DNA of 64,000 bases from NCBI GenBank assembly GCA_003586115.2, contig QVOM02000029.1, positions 32,146,625 to 32,210,624 of the forward strand, given 5' to 3'. Made by a program: the position numbers and the translations under genes. The notes under the pieces were generated by a model. It was not told the DNA's origin. It did not search any database and saw nothing but the letters and a program-made list of their open reading frames with translations. Positions 23,844 to 35,679 of the stretch are shown one piece after another. Numbering within the stretch: position 1 is the stretch's first letter; each line of letters begins with the position of its first letter. This DNA comes from Salvator merianae. Lineage: Eukaryota; Chordata; Lepidosauria; Squamata; Teiidae.

Positions 23844-24307
23844 GGGCCTTTTTGTACTTGACAATAGTGAGCATCAGGAACACTCACTAGTCAAATGCTT
23901 CCACATTTCGTGGAGGCCCTGGTGATCAGGATTAGACTATAGCTGTTCCCGATTGCTATCTGCTATGGAGCACAAAATCATGCTCCACTGCTGTACTGGG
24001 AGCAGCTGAACTGCTCCTGACAGTGCATTCACCCCCGCTTCTGGGTGCGAACACAGAGCAGCGTGCCTATGCTTGTGCCATCATGTGGCATGGCATTGCT
24101 AGTCACCATGGCAGCGGCCAGAAGTTTCCAGCCACTGTCATGGCACAGGACACCAGTAGGACATCAGCATTCACACGTGAATGCTGGTATCCTGTTACTG
24201 GCCTGTTCTATGGCCTCACAGGGTGGATGGTAACCATGCTACTAGGTCTGTTCCACTGTAGAACAGGATGATTACCCTGTTCTATGGTGAAAAGTGTGAA
24301 CAGGCCC
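23844..24307 (+). mobile_element. GGGCC-ended MITE, copy A
   Basis: A 464-bp element with inverted ends: GGGCCTTTTTGTACTT at left and AAGTGTGAACAGGCCC at right. Internally it matches copies B (26647-27065) and C (46234-46694, inverted), for example GGAGCACAAAATCATGCTCC, CACCATGGCAGCGGCC and ACAGGATGATTACCCTGTT. It has no coding capacity. The ends resemble hAT-type nonautonomous elements, but I could not confirm an 8-bp target duplication. Confidence 0.75.
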
Positions 24308-25469
24308 CACTGCTATGCAGAACTGTAATTTGCCATATTTTTTCATATCTGTTTGGATTTTATTTAATAGCAGTATACATTTATAATATAGAAGTTCATT
24401 TTTCTTTCTCAATTTCATTGCCAAAGTAGTAGTTGATTTATTAACTGAAATGTTGATAATATTGCTTAGTTTTTTCCCTGTCTTTTTCAAGCATATGGAA
24501 GAACAATGTACCAGATTTCTTCCAAATTATTCTAAATCTCCCATAAGACTCTGTACAAGCTATATAAAGAAGCTGAGCTGGTTTTACAAATGAGAATAAT
24601 ACGTCATCTGCAGAGAGTTCAAGCTTATATACTCTACCGTTGATTTTAGTCCCATTATCACAGAAAGAACTGTATACAAAAAGCTTTATTATGTGTAAAT
24701 ATCTCTTCATGTTTTGAAAAGTTTACTGTCTTTATTTACACATTCCTATTTTTATATAACTGCAGGATCCGGGCTAGGAGAAAGCTGCATCTGAGATAGA
24801 AAAAAGGATGTGTGCTGTCATCATACTCTGCATCCAACAATGTAGCAAGTTACTGTGCTTCATTTGCACTCACCAAGCTTCAGACTTGCAGTTCTTAGTA
24901 TGGATTTGTTTTAAGAAATTTAAAAAATGTACTATCTGCATCACTTTTTGTGGCCGTATAATTAAAACTGCTCTTGTGAATGATTGTCCTTGAAATGGTG
25001 GGACTGTACTGGATTTGTCCATGTAGCCTTTGCTTCTCCTCTGTCTCTCACCCTTTGTGCTTTCTGCCTTTTCCTGCCTTTTCCTCAAACTTACTGTCTT
25101 AGCAGCATTAGCCAATTCAGAGACAACACTGCTAGGCCCACCTAAACTGCAACAGTAGGTGAATCCATGCAAGGGGGTGATTTCATTACAACCTTCATCC
25201 CAAAACCCAGTATGAGGGCTATAAGCAGCTACTAAAACAGAACAGAGCTAGGAAAAAAGATGAGTATGCAGTCTGTCATTCTGGTGCACTAAATATTGGT
25301 AAACTGCAGTTGGGCGTTTTTTAAACATACACTTTTGCGTACTGGGAATGGAAGTATTTCAGCAGTCTAGTCACTGGAGGTCTTCATGGTGTGATATGGT
25401 CCATTCTTTGTGAGGTTTCTAAAAAGCCATAAAGGACCCATCAGTAAACATCTGCAGGAGAGACCCTCT
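24308..25469. other. Intergenic, no recognised element
   Basis: AT-rich unique sequence; no recognisable repeat, exon or RNA gene. Confidence 0.4.
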
Positions 25470-25785
25470 GTATAGTAGCACCACTGTCAGCAGGTAAAGG
25501 TGCAGGTGCACATGACCAGGGCCTTGTGTGCAGTAGCCCCCAGGCTATGGAACGACCTCCCTTCTGAAGTTAATCTAGTTCCATCACTTCACACAATCAG
25601 ACACATGGTAAAAATGCACTTCTTTATCCTAGTCTTCCACTGAACAAAGATTTTTGCCCTCCCTTTCCAGGCACTGTTAACTGCTGTTTTAATAATCCTA
25701 GTTTTGTATACTAATTTTATTGTAACCTGCTCTGACACCTTAGGTTATCAGGCAAGATAGAAATGCAAATAAACAAAATGACAAC
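25470..25785 (+). mobile_element. L2-like LINE 3' end
   Basis: Sense: CAGTAGCCCCCAGGCTATGG, AACGACCTCCCTTCTGAAGT, then CACTTCTTTATCCTAGTCTT and a tail ending AAGATAGAAATGCAAATAAA. This is the typical L2 3' module (compare 55,240-55,410). Confidence 0.75.
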
Positions 25786-26646
25786 CTCTGTTTCCTCCTC
25801 TTTCAGCAAAAATCTCTTCAGCAAGCAGCTACAGTGGCACTTTACTTTGTTTTTCCCTTTAATCTCTTTTTTTTTTTTCCTGGAGTCAAAAGAGCAGCAG
25901 TTCCCACTCTCTCTGTTCCATTTCTTATCTCAGATTCCACTCCAGCGCAGCAGCAGCAGCTGTCAGATTCTCACTGGCTACCTGGTTCTAGCTTTTATAT
26001 GCTCTCCTCCTCTCCTTTAACTACGCTGGTCAATTGCATCAGCAAATAACATCTGGAGCCAAATAAGCAGCCCTCCTTACTTCACTTGCGCCCTGGAGAG
26101 GTGAATGTTAAAAATAACACTCCCACAGTAGCGACAGGCTTATGGAGAAGCAGCAGCAGTTGTGGGAGCATTACCAGCAGGGTGCCAAGGCCCTGAGGCA
26201 GATATTTCTCTTCAGCTTGCTCTTCATGTTTGCAAGCTGTTCTCTTAAGAGGAAACTGCTTCACTCTCTTCCCATGCCCTCAGCTAGGTGGTTTCTTTTA
26301 AAGGGAGCTGTGTTAGAGGAATGGTGTTCTTCTGTAATAGAAGTTCCTGGGTCTCAATGAGCTTCTGCATTCTGCGCATTTCTCTCCGGCATCTCTAGCT
26401 CAACTTCTGCATGGCCTGAGGTGGGAGAGGGGACCTTCGTAAAATCTCTTCAAGGGACAGTACTTGATCGTTCTACCCACACACACAGATGGCAGCTGGT
26501 ACTGGTGTCTCACTCGTAGGTTGGGCGAGCATTGCCAGGGCCACTTAGCCGGAGGACTCTGGTTGCAGTAGGCAGCTTCCCACAGTATCAGCTGGTTGAA
26601 ACTCATGGATATGTACTGGTCTTTCAGGAATCCCTTTATTGATCCA

Positions 26647-27065
26647 GGGCCTGTTTGCACTTTACACTAGTGAGCGTGCTTCTGCGCCACACAGAGGCCC
26701 TGGGGATCAGGAGCAGAGTATAGCTGTTCCTGATTGCTACTTGCTGTGGAACACAAAATCGTGCTCCACAGCTGTACCAGGAGAAGCTGCACTCTCCTGG
26801 TACACTGCATTCACACTCTCTTCCGGGTGCAACCACAGAGCAGCACAGTGCAGCTGTGCAGTTGCGCAGTGTTCCTGGTTACCATGGCAGTGGCCGGAGG
26901 TTTCCCAGCCACTGTTATGGCGCATGCTGCCAGCATTTGTACTGTGAATGCTGGTAGCCTGCTGTCAGTATGGTTTAAGGTCTTGCAGTGCTAATGGCTT
27001 TTGCACCGTGAGGTCTGTCCACCTTAAAACAAGATAATTATCCTGTTTGAAAGTTTGAAAAGGCC
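26647..27065 (+). mobile_element. GGGCC-ended MITE, copy B, nested in the DIRS-like element
   Basis: Left end GGGCCTGTTTGCACTTTACA, right end AAAGTTTGAAAAGGCC. The interior matches copy A over most of its length (GGAACACAAAATCGTGCTCC, TACCATGGCAGTGGCC, ACAAGATAATTATCCTGTTT). It is about 45 bp shorter than the other two copies. DIRS homology flanks it on the left, so it is younger than that element. Confidence 0.75.
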
Positions 27066-27694
27066 TTCAGTTTGCTCACTCCCTCAAAGATGCCCTCAGC
27101 AGGGAAAAAATCAATTTGTGGGGAAAGGAGTCCTTTTCAGTCTGTTTTCTGTGAAATTCAAGCTGGAAGAGGCCTTTCTGTTATGTATTTTTCTGGAAAT
27201 GTTTCCAATTGAAAGATGCCCAATTACCTGTCTTGATTAGAGGAATCAAAATCAGCCAGGGTAAATGCTGCTTTATGCTTTTCCCCAGGTTTACTCATCA
27301 ATCACAAAGTTAGTTCAGAGGCTTTGCAGAACTTAGCCTAAGATTATTTTATTTGGCTTCATTCCCAGTCTGATAGACATATCCACCCTACCTCCATGGC
27401 ATCTTCCCGTTGCCCCACATCTTCTTGTCCAGCTATGGTTGTTCCACCTACATCCAGCTTGGCTCAGACTAATCACCTGGCCATTGAATCTCATCATCTG
27501 CTACATCTAGACCTTCTACTACTACAAGCTAGGCCTTCTTATTTCCATACAGTGCATCTGTGCTGCTACATGGAGGGCAAAAGTTAGGTGGGTTCTGTCA
27601 CTGCATTCAGTATCATAGCTTTTTCAGGATGATTTGTCTTGTGATCTTTGCTTCATATATGGAAATGGTTGCCCTAGTTCTGGAACTTCTCTGG

Positions 27695-28204
27695 TGTAAT
27701 GTCCCAGGCAGGCGTCCGAATCAGCAAGCTAAGTAGCTCACGCAGCCAAGCTGAAGTGTCCGACGGGAAGAGGCAGAAACTTTATCAAACAGTCCTTTGT
27801 CGAAGCCGGTAGATCAGTCAGGAATTCAGACAGCAAGAATTTCTTGGCAGAATAACAAGGTTGCTTCCTCAGTTATGCACTGAGCAGCACAGATTTAAAT
27901 AACGCTGTGAGACACCTGTGAGTTTAAGGGTGGGGCTCTCTGAGCCCTATATGAACGGGTCCGGCGTCTCTCCCTCTCCTTTTCTGCCCGAAACCGCGCA
28001 TGTGAAGGAGGAGGTGAGTCCACGTCCCGATCACTCCCAGCTGCAGCATTCTCAGCTGCGTCTGCTGACACAGCTGCCTCATTCTCCCCCTCATCCCCCC
28101 CTTCACTTGCTTCGAACTCTGGAGGAGGGTCATCCTCCCCTTCGCTTGATTCAGGCTCTGGAGGAGGTATTCCCTGCAGCCGGTTTGACCGACGAGGCAT
28201 CACA
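27695..28204 (-). mobile_element. Solo LTR-like element nested in the DIRS-like element
   Basis: Ends are TGTAATG and CATCACA (inverted 7-bp ends starting TG and ending CA). On the - strand there is an open U3-like frame beginning MPRRSNRLQGIPPPEPESSE, Pro/Glu/Arg-rich, about 100 codons, then ATATAGGG (TATA-like) and an R-U5-like stretch ending CCTGGGACATTACA. It is locally GC- and CpG-rich compared with its surroundings, which suggests a recent insertion. A 5-bp target duplication is possible (TCTGG/CCTGG). The frame may be the overlapping end of a polyprotein; I cannot tell Gypsy from an endogenous retrovirus. Confidence 0.6.
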
Positions 28205-29050
28205 CCTGGTTGCTCTGGTTCTGGAACTTCTCTGGCCAGAATTCAATTTCTCACTCATCAGAAACATTTTTAGAGAAGCAGTGCTCATCCCTCCTCCAGT
28301 AGTAAATAGGTTTCCATCACAGAACTAAATTGGATTCTTAAAACTCTGACACAACTACCTTTTGAACCCCTCAGGAATGTTTTGCTCTGCATTATTTCTC
28401 TTAAAGCTACCTTTCTGGTAGTGATAGCATATGTCAGGAGGATTCTGAATTAATGGCTCTTTCCGTTAGGCTGTGTCAATTCAGTCCTGACTCAGTGATG
28501 CTCCATACAGATCTAGCTTTTCACCCCAAAGTGCGTTAAGAAAATCTCTCTTTCCTAAACTTGTACCAACACATCCATGACCTGAAGAGGCTTTAGCATT
28601 CCCTGGATACCAGGTGGGCACTAAATGTAATTTGGAGGATGGATGTTGTTCTTCTGCAATTCTTCTATGAAATTTAGGCAGCAAACCTCTGCACAGATTA
28701 CCACTCATTAGTTAAAGGCCTGTACTGCCTTGGTTTATCAGGCCTTGAGAGCTTCCACAGGCTGTCTCAGTAGGCTGGAGAGCTACTGTCACAAAGGCCT
28801 CCTTTTCAAATCCTGTGTCCATTCAGATTTGTTATGCTTCCCTCAATATTTTTGAGGCATTACAGGCATGAATTTTTAAGGTCTGCAGATGCAACCTTTG
28901 GGGAACAGGTTCCTCAACAGGTCATAGATGCCACTCCTTACCCTTCCAACCCTCCTGTCACTTTCTAATTTAGCTTTGATACATCCCTGTTGTAAGGTAG
29001 AGACCTCCAACACCTTGTCCAACTAGAAGGGTTGGTTAGGCACTTACCCC

Positions 29051-30439
29051 TGAATTTTCTTTTCATGGTGGAACAGAGGCAGCTCATAGCTTCAAAGCCA
29101 GGTGGTCACAGGAGCAGGTGATCGCTGACTGCAAAATTATGCACTACTCTCTGTGCAGGTCTTGTGTTGGGGCACCAAAGAGAAGCACACACACACACCA
29201 CAGCCAGAGATCACCCAGCCCATGCCTGCGACCACCTGCCCTTAAAGGAACAAACCACCATTGCAATGGACCATTGCTGGGTCACTTCCACATAGAAGGC
29301 TTGTATATACGTACTATATATTTTTCTGGTACCTCTGGGAGTTTCTTTTGTCTTTCTGCTGTGGTCCCTTTTTTTCTGTGCCTGTGTTATGATGTGTATT
29401 TTGAATAAGTGGTATACGTGTAACAAGGATGCAGGCATCTGGATCAGAAGAGGCAAGTGATCATTAAAAGCATGGTACTTGCGCTCAGACCAGAATCTAT
29501 CTTGGCTACTAGAGGACATGACGAGTGCAGTCACTTACTCCTTTGGTCCACTGACCCTACTCTTTGACTTTGTCTGCTTCCTGTCAAAAAAATACTTTTG
29601 TTTAGTTGTTTGTGCCACAAGATGACCTAATCCCACCAGTTTGTGATAGGAAAACATTACTTGAACTAGCAGTGTCCTTGTCCCCAGGTGAGAAAGCTGA
29701 AAGCCTAATGAGTATGCTAATAGGGGCACTCAAGCTAAATAGTTGATTTAATCACTGGACTTTGTTGCCTGTCCTGGGACACCTGAATTCTTGTCAATTT
29801 TTTGTTTACTCCTGTAATTTGCCCAAATACCTGGCCCCAGACCTTGAGGATACTTTTGGGGTATAAAAGTAGATGCCCTCTTCCATTCGATGTGCTACTG
29901 CCCAGGTACGTCAGAAGACTACATGTCTGTGTGTTTGCTGTGAGTGTGGATTCCTACAAATACCACTACTAAAGTCATTACTGGATCAAACAGAGAGATT
30001 GGAGCTATCTCTTCCACTTTGAGGCAGGTGAACCTTGAACTACCTGTTTCTAGTTAGGTATGGTTAACTGGCTCTGAGTATATAATTGGCTGTTCATGAC
30101 ATCTTGCTTAGGCATTGTCCAAGGAGGCAATTACAATCGATTATTCCTGAGGTTTCTGGACCCTTTGTCTCTGTTGTATCTATGTAGAACCCCTAAGAAA
30201 GTTTGCTGGAGTGCTAGGAACTCAATTTGAATCAAGCCTGTTTCCACCGCTACCGAGATTCTTATCCCAATCCTCCATGACAGTGCATATATGTGTTTTC
30301 GCAACACTGCTTCACTTTTCTCCCTGTGAAGATAGTTATTGATCAAGCAAAGGCCCAGGAAAGAAATAAATCTTTCCACTCCCTCCCCTCCCCTTTTCTT
30401 TAGCACTTTTTTCCTCTACTTTACTCAGTCTGCACTCTG
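29051..30439. other. Intergenic; possible retroelement end with a TATA motif
   Basis: This stretch contains a short (CA)n at about 29,187-29,199 and GGGGTATAAAAGTAG at 29,858-29,872, which looks like a promoter core and might belong to an LTR or the DIRS 3' end. No coding content or firm boundaries seen. Confidence 0.35.
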
Positions 30440-30735
30440 CACGGTGGCGCAGAAGGCTAAGGCACTGATCTTTCAATAGGATGATCGGAGTTCAAGGCCC
30501 CTGTCAGCTGTGTAGAGGGGATGAGCGCCCTCTACTGGCCTCTAGCTCCAGCCAACCTAGCTGTTCGAAAGCAAGTAATTGCAAGTAGATAAATAGGGAG
30601 CATCACATTGTGTGATGCAGAAGATAGACAGATGTAAGCCTTCAGGCAAAAAAATCACCTTGTAAGCCGCTTTGAGTCAGCTTCAGCCGAGAAAAGCGGG
30701 GTATAAAAACCAAGTTCTTCATCTTCTTCTTCTTT
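30440..30735 (+). mobile_element. tRNA-derived SINE (Sauria SINE type)
   Basis: The 5' part is tRNA-like: an A box in GGTGGCGCAGAAGGCTAAGG and a B box in GATCGGAGTTCAAGGCC. The 3' part ends GTAAGCCGCTTTGAGTCAGC and GAAAAGCGGGGTATAAAAAC followed by a (CTT)n tail. This layout, with a Bov-B-like 3' end, is that of the Sauria SINE of lizards and snakes (established family; identity inferred). Confidence 0.75.
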
Positions 30736-31489
30736 TCTATACTCTGCTTCACCACTCAAATATTTAACCCCAACTCCTTATTTAATGAAAATGGGCAGTT
30801 GTGACTTGGTTGGTTCACCTCAATTCATTTGGGAGGGTCTAACTGATATTTGTGTGGGGAATAGTTGATACTGGGCAGCAATTGATAGACAGCTTGAAAT
30901 GACAAATCATGCAGGAAGAGTTCACTCTGAACCACAGTGCCACATCTCCTCAGTAGTTAAAATAAGATCCACTGAACCTTAATTTCTCCCACTTATTTGT
31001 CCTTCCACTGCCTAGCAACAAGCCTTGATTGGCTGAAAAGTTTCTTGTGATTCTACAAGTCCAGCTGACCTCTGTTCTGTTTCTCTGCCTTATCTTAGCT
31101 TTTAGAATTGGGAACTTTGTGGGGTTTTTTGCTGTGGTTACAGTTAAAAATATCTTTGCCTGATACAAGTTATGATTTAGTCACCTTGGGAATCTCGTAT
31201 TTTATGGTGCTGCTGCTATTTGACTAATTCATCCCCACTTTGATACTGTTTCTGATTGCTATATAATATTTTCTGTGTGCCTTTAACCTCCAATAAAGGT
31301 TTGCTTTGTATCAAAGCCAGTCAAGTCATTTCCCCTTCCCCTGGGATTGGCTTCAACCTGGCCAACTTTCAAACCAAACCTCTGGTCTTTTCAAGACCTT
31401 GCTCACAGGAATGCTGCTAAATGTATATCTAGAGTTGTTGCTGTAGCACCTACCTTTGAAATATCAGTGCCACGTTGTCATAGAACTGG
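30736..31489. other. Intergenic, no recognised element
   Basis: AT-rich. AATAAAGG occurs at about 31,291 in a context that could be an LTR poly(A) site, but no boundaries were found. Confidence 0.35.
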
Positions 31490-33180
31490 GGTCATGACAG
31501 GGTTGTTCTGGCTTTTATGCACTTGTTTCTGCTTCTCTTTGTCGGCTTGTCCAGTTGAACAACCCTCTCCAAAACCTTGACCAAAAATGGTATGTTTTCC
31601 ACCACATTTTCCACCAATAATTGCTTAAAACTTTTGGATCCAGGAAGGACCACTTGAGGAGACAGTGGGACCACTGCATCTCTCAAAGAAACATTCACTA
31701 CTCCTTGAACCCACCCAGTCATACCCTACCAGCTAGCTTTTTTCAGCCAAGAAGGGCAAGAATCCAGACCCCAGCAATCAGCTTATTCACATCCTCAGGC
31801 TGCAATAACTGAAACTGATCCAAAGTAAATGGACCAGATGGTTCTCTGGATGCTTCCCTTGGACTGTTCTCAATTGTGGCACCCAATTGCCCATGAATCT
31901 AAGCAATTTTGTCTTCAAAGTGCCTTGCAAATTTGTCACAGCAGATGTTACAAGGCTTGCCAACCTTGCTCTCTCAGTTACGAAGTCATTCACACTTGAA
32001 AAGCTTTACTCCTCTCAAGGACACAATGGTGGTGCAGAAATAAGTCATTTTTGCCACTGCCACCTCCACATAGTAGACTCAATAATACACCCTGTATTTG
32101 GTCAGATTCACAGTGGGATTTATACCACCTGTGCTCTAGCTATTGAATTTCCTGTTTCATCACCCACAGTTCTATGGAATACCAAGGTGCTTTATGGGAT
32201 ACACAGATATACCAAGTGCATTTGGAAGTGATCACATTGATGGCTCTGCTCATCACACCATTCCAGAGTGAGACCACAGCCTTGGCAGACGTGCCATTTA
32301 TGCCCACTGGAAAACCACCCAGAGCATTTAAGAATCATTCAGATTCCATAAATCTCCAGGCAATAACTATCTTAAAGGTGCAGAGGAGGTGCAGAAGTGA
32401 GCAGCCACTGCAAGTCCAAATCATACCAGTGAATCATCTGTCCATTATCGTAGGGTTACCAGCAGCCCTTCTATCAATGGATTCACACCAATCCACTCTG
32501 TGGTAAAGGCCAAATTGAGGGTATGTCCTGCTACGTGTGTTGGGCCAGTAACATACTGAGGCAGCTCTATGGTTGTCATGAAGGCCATGGAGAGCTGAGG
32601 ATAGCCATGTGGATGTTAAAATCCCCCAACACCACATCCAAGATTACCTCAGCCAGCTCATTCAGGGAGGATGCTGGGCAGCAGGGTGAGTAGTACACCA
32701 GTACCATCCCTACTCCGTCTCTATGGTCCAACAGCCCTCAAACCCGGTCAGAGCAAACTGGCTGCTTAGCAAGAGGAACAGAAGTTCTACAGATTACAGC
32801 AACCCCCTCTTCCCCTCCCCATCCATCTGGAACAGTGTTGTACTGAATAACCTGGGGGACAAAGCTGCGTGAGACTGGGCCCACCCAATTCATCCACCCA
32901 GGTCTCAGCAACGCATGCCAGATCAGTTCCTTCATCCAGAATCAAGTCATGGATGAATGATGATTTATTCTGGACTGACCAGGCATTCAAGAACAGTACT
33001 ATCAGAGTGGTGGCCCAGTTGACAGGCATCTCCAAACTCTGCTGGAGGCAGACCAGGAGTGATAGCTTTAATACATCTAACACTTTGTTTTCTAAATTTG
33101 ACTCTTTTGCTTCCCAAGCACCATATCTCCCACTGCCTGTCACCACAGCTATGGTAGCCCCCTGTGAGTCCCCCCAAGAC
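31490..33180 (-). mobile_element. L2-like LINE, endonuclease domain to start of reverse transcriptase, antisense
   Basis: On the - strand, about 33,000-32,790 reads VLFLNAWSVQNKSSFIHDLI then TDLACVAETWVDELGGPSLT and QLCPPGYSV. This is the N-terminal AP-endonuclease of L2 ORF2 (N-x-RS...K...ETW; the Glu of ETW is the metal ligand). Further on, 31,720-31,500 reads WVQGVVNVSLRDAVVPLSPQ and NIPFLVKVLERVVQ, the RT N-terminus. Stops and frameshifts throughout. It is the only copy here that retains the endonuclease start. Confidence 0.8.
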
Positions 33181-33189
33181 AGAATATTG

Positions 33190-33790
33190 TACAATTAAAT
33201 AAATTTAATACAATATTAAACAGCAGCAAATTTAAAACAACACATTTAAAATGTACCCAGATCCATCCAAACCCCTCCCACAAACCCAAAGATGCTGGGC
33301 CAGATGGACTGATCCTCCCCCAACTTGGGCCCCATAAAGGGGTGATCCCCTTAGGTGTCCATACTTTGGTGGCAGCCTGCCAGGAAGCTCTTTATACCCC
33401 AGGAGCTGAATCACTGGGGCCAGATGTTGGCTTTTTCGAAGAGCTGCCTTGCGGGTCTCAGTCCTGTGAAGAAACACCAAACTCCCACAGCCATCAGTCC
33501 TACAGCTCTAGCAAGTGGAGATCAGAGTCCAGCAGGCCACAGGTGATACCAGGCAGCAGGAGCAGGGACTAAGAGGCATGCAGTCCTGGCCTCTCATACG
33601 GGACACAGATGGTGCAGGTTCCCATTCTTCTGACAAGGCTTTTAGCTGTTATATATCCTAAGTAGAGGCCCTGTTATTTATTTAAAGTTATACCCAGCTC
33701 TGCACCCAAAGATGAGTCACATAAAATGTTAAAACATCAACTAAAAGCAAAGCTAAAAATACCCCGCAAATACCCATCCTCCACCACCAC
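33190..33790 (-). mobile_element. LINE 3'-end remnants, antisense
   Basis: An AT-rich tail (AATTAAATAAATTTAATACA) is followed by GAGCTGCCTTGCGGGTCTCA, similar to the antisense L2 3' module; a second tail-like stretch starts at about 33,670 (CTGTTATTTATTTAAAGTTA). No coding content. The family assignment is weak. Confidence 0.45.
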
Positions 33791-35102
33791 CTCCACATGC
33801 ACAGGATTCAGAAAACAACTTCATTGTTTTTTTATCTCAAAAACAAGTTTGGGACGTGGCTCTGTTTAGTGAAGCCTATCATTCAAACGAACACATAAAG
33901 TGCCTTTCAGAGAGATAATAGTGTCCTCTTCCTGTCTAAATGATGTAGCTGGAATGTGATGTCTATCCTATGTTATTAGCAGAATAGGCCTGTCAAAATG
34001 ATTTACAGACTCAATAGTAAAGAGGACTGACGTAGCCATGTTTGCAAGGACAGCAGTTACTGTGAACAAATTTCCACATCTGTTAACTGGAAACGAAATA
34101 CGAGTTAAAATACATACAATGGGATCCAAAATATCCTAATTTAATATTTTGCATATAGCTGAAATTAATTACATCCTTCTTGAAAGCATCTTAAGTACTC
34201 ATTGTGGACAGCGCACTAAGATTATAGCAATGAAAAGGCAAAAATCAGAAATAGCATCAATGTTTTATTTTTTATATATCTATTACAAGGATCTTCGAAG
34301 AAAACAATTTCAATCCAGTATGTTCTTTATATGCAATGTTGCTGTTATGGCATTTAATTTGGAAGTCTCTGACAACTATCACTTTCGAAATACTTAAAAG
34401 TTGAACAGTCCCTTTTATAATAAAATTTGGTATACACACTAATAATAAATTACTAGTCTTCTGTTTAAAAATATAGTTCTATTGCTTCAAAACATTAAAC
34501 ACCATAGTTTATTTTTAGTTTCTGCTGTTTACCCATAGTTCCTGAGCCATAGAAAAATAAGATATTGCATACTCAGAAGAGGTGCAAACTGTCCTTTAAC
34601 CTGCTGTCAAGGTGCTGATGTGCTGACATGCGTCTACAAATTTAAATTAGTTACAGTGACACAGGATGAGATGAGGAGAGCCAATGTTTTCCTTTAAAGC
34701 CACATACTTTAAAGCTCTAGGAGTAATGATCTGTCTCAATGTACTAGTGGCAAAGGGAAGCAACTGCACTGCAGCCCTTTTATCTAGCAAGGGGGAGAAA
34801 GGAAGCCTGATGCATCAGGAATATGCTTCAGCCTCACAGACACACAATTTTCATTCAGTGCATGAGGTTTTTACAGAAGATGTTCTCTAATGCTTAGGCT
34901 GCATCTCAAAAGCAGTTGCTAAACAATCATTACAAGATTCTCTTGCATCACAAGAAAATACAATATAAATGAAATGAATGGCTATATAGTTTATAACATT
35001 ATGAATATATTTTACTGTAGTTGAGTGTCAATATACTGTTACACAGAACCTACGTTTAAGGGTGTTTTCACTTGTGATATAAGCCTGAGGACCTTTTCCT
35101 CA
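33791..35102 (-). other. SPAG1: Unique AT-rich DNA, possible distal SPAG1 3'UTR
   Basis: No repeat recognised. Several AATAAA motifs occur on the - strand (34508, 34263 region), so longer SPAG1 transcripts could end here. Confidence 0.35.
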
Positions 35103-35108
35103 TTTATT
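35103..35108 (-). terminator. SPAG1: Candidate polyadenylation signal for SPAG1
   Basis: TTTATT on the + strand is AATAAA on the - strand, about 300 bases after the SPAG1 stop. No strong GU-rich element follows, so a more distal AATAAA (34508-34513, followed by GGTGTTTAATGTTTTG) may be used instead. The unique AT-rich DNA between about 33,800 and 35,400 would fit a longer 3'UTR. Confidence 0.4.
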
Positions 35109-35403
35109 CACGTGGTCTCTTTGCCACTGAAGGGGATAATGTCATACAGTCCACACACATTCTCGGTATAATGTAAGAAATAAGAGAACAGACTAGTTAA
35201 TATAAAGCCATGCATGTAACCCTGGCATAAAATACATGCAAGATGGAAGAGCAGATTTTAAATGTCCATGGTTTTTTTTTTAAAAAGTGCAGCATTTGAG
35301 TAACCCAGATAAAAGTCTGACTTTCCTCACGCAAGTCTGCATAGTTTATGGGATCATCCTACAGGCATCAAGAGAATGCATGCAAGAGGCAGAATGGAGT
35401 TGT

Positions 35404-35535
35404 TCATAGGTCAAAGTCTCTCTTAAGGTTTTCCAGATCTCCTAAAGAGAATTGTTGGTTTGGCTCCTTGGAAAGAGAATCAAACAGTTGTTGAACCTGT
35501 TCCTTTTCATTTCTACTAAGAAGTGAGAGAACCAT
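35404..35535 (-). CDS. SPAG1: SPAG1 last coding exon: end of RPAP3_C domain
   Basis: The acceptor TTGCTTTCAG is followed by MVLSLLSRNEKEQVQQLFDS and LSKEPNQQFSLGDLENLKRD, ending FDL and TGA. It matches the human C-terminal end (LKRQYEL) in length and pattern. Confidence 0.95.
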   Translation of the reverse strand: MVLSLLSRNEKEQVQQLFDSLSKEPNQQFSLGDLENLKRDFDL

Positions 35536-35679
35536 CTGAAAGCAAGGGGGGAAAGAAATTATTAATGGACAAATACCAACTGTAAGCACTAAATGCTGTT
35601 TCAAAACTATTTCACAAGCAATCACTCTAGAAATATTTATATATTCAGAAATAAAGTATGCGGAAAAAAGGTTGCTTAC

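Larger units (their letters stand above)
26390..29050 (+). mobile_element. DIRS-like tyrosine-recombinase retroelement, degraded and interrupted
   Basis: Broken + strand frames show, in the order expected for DIRS elements: an RNase H-like block (SAG-SWLKLMDMYWSFRNPFID at about 26,580-26,645, like INWLELxAVxLALKAF), a post-RNase H block (PPWHLPVAPHLLVQLW, HLHPAWLRLITWPLN at about 27,390-27,495), then a recombinase-like block (SLKATFLVVIAYVRR then ALSVRLCQFSPDSVMLHTDL and AFHPKV at about 28,395-28,535). A MITE (26647-27065) and an LTR (27695-28204) sit inside it. Ends are not defined, and the assignment rests on motif memory only. Confidence 0.55.

Noticed and set aside
24023..26994. Open frames inside MITE copies A and B
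   Set aside because: Frames differ between copies and no transposase motif is present; these are nonautonomous elements.
27918..28328. A + strand frame of 136 codons overlapping the LTR-like element
   Set aside because: Shadow of the GC-rich - strand frame; it also crosses the element boundary into unrelated DNA.
30440..30510. A tRNA gene
   Set aside because: The A and B boxes belong to a SINE with the usual squamate 3' end and tail; no complete cloverleaf was found.
31200..31330. A second LTR with AATAAAGG near 31,291
   Set aside because: No TG/CA ends, TATA spacing or target duplication could be fixed.
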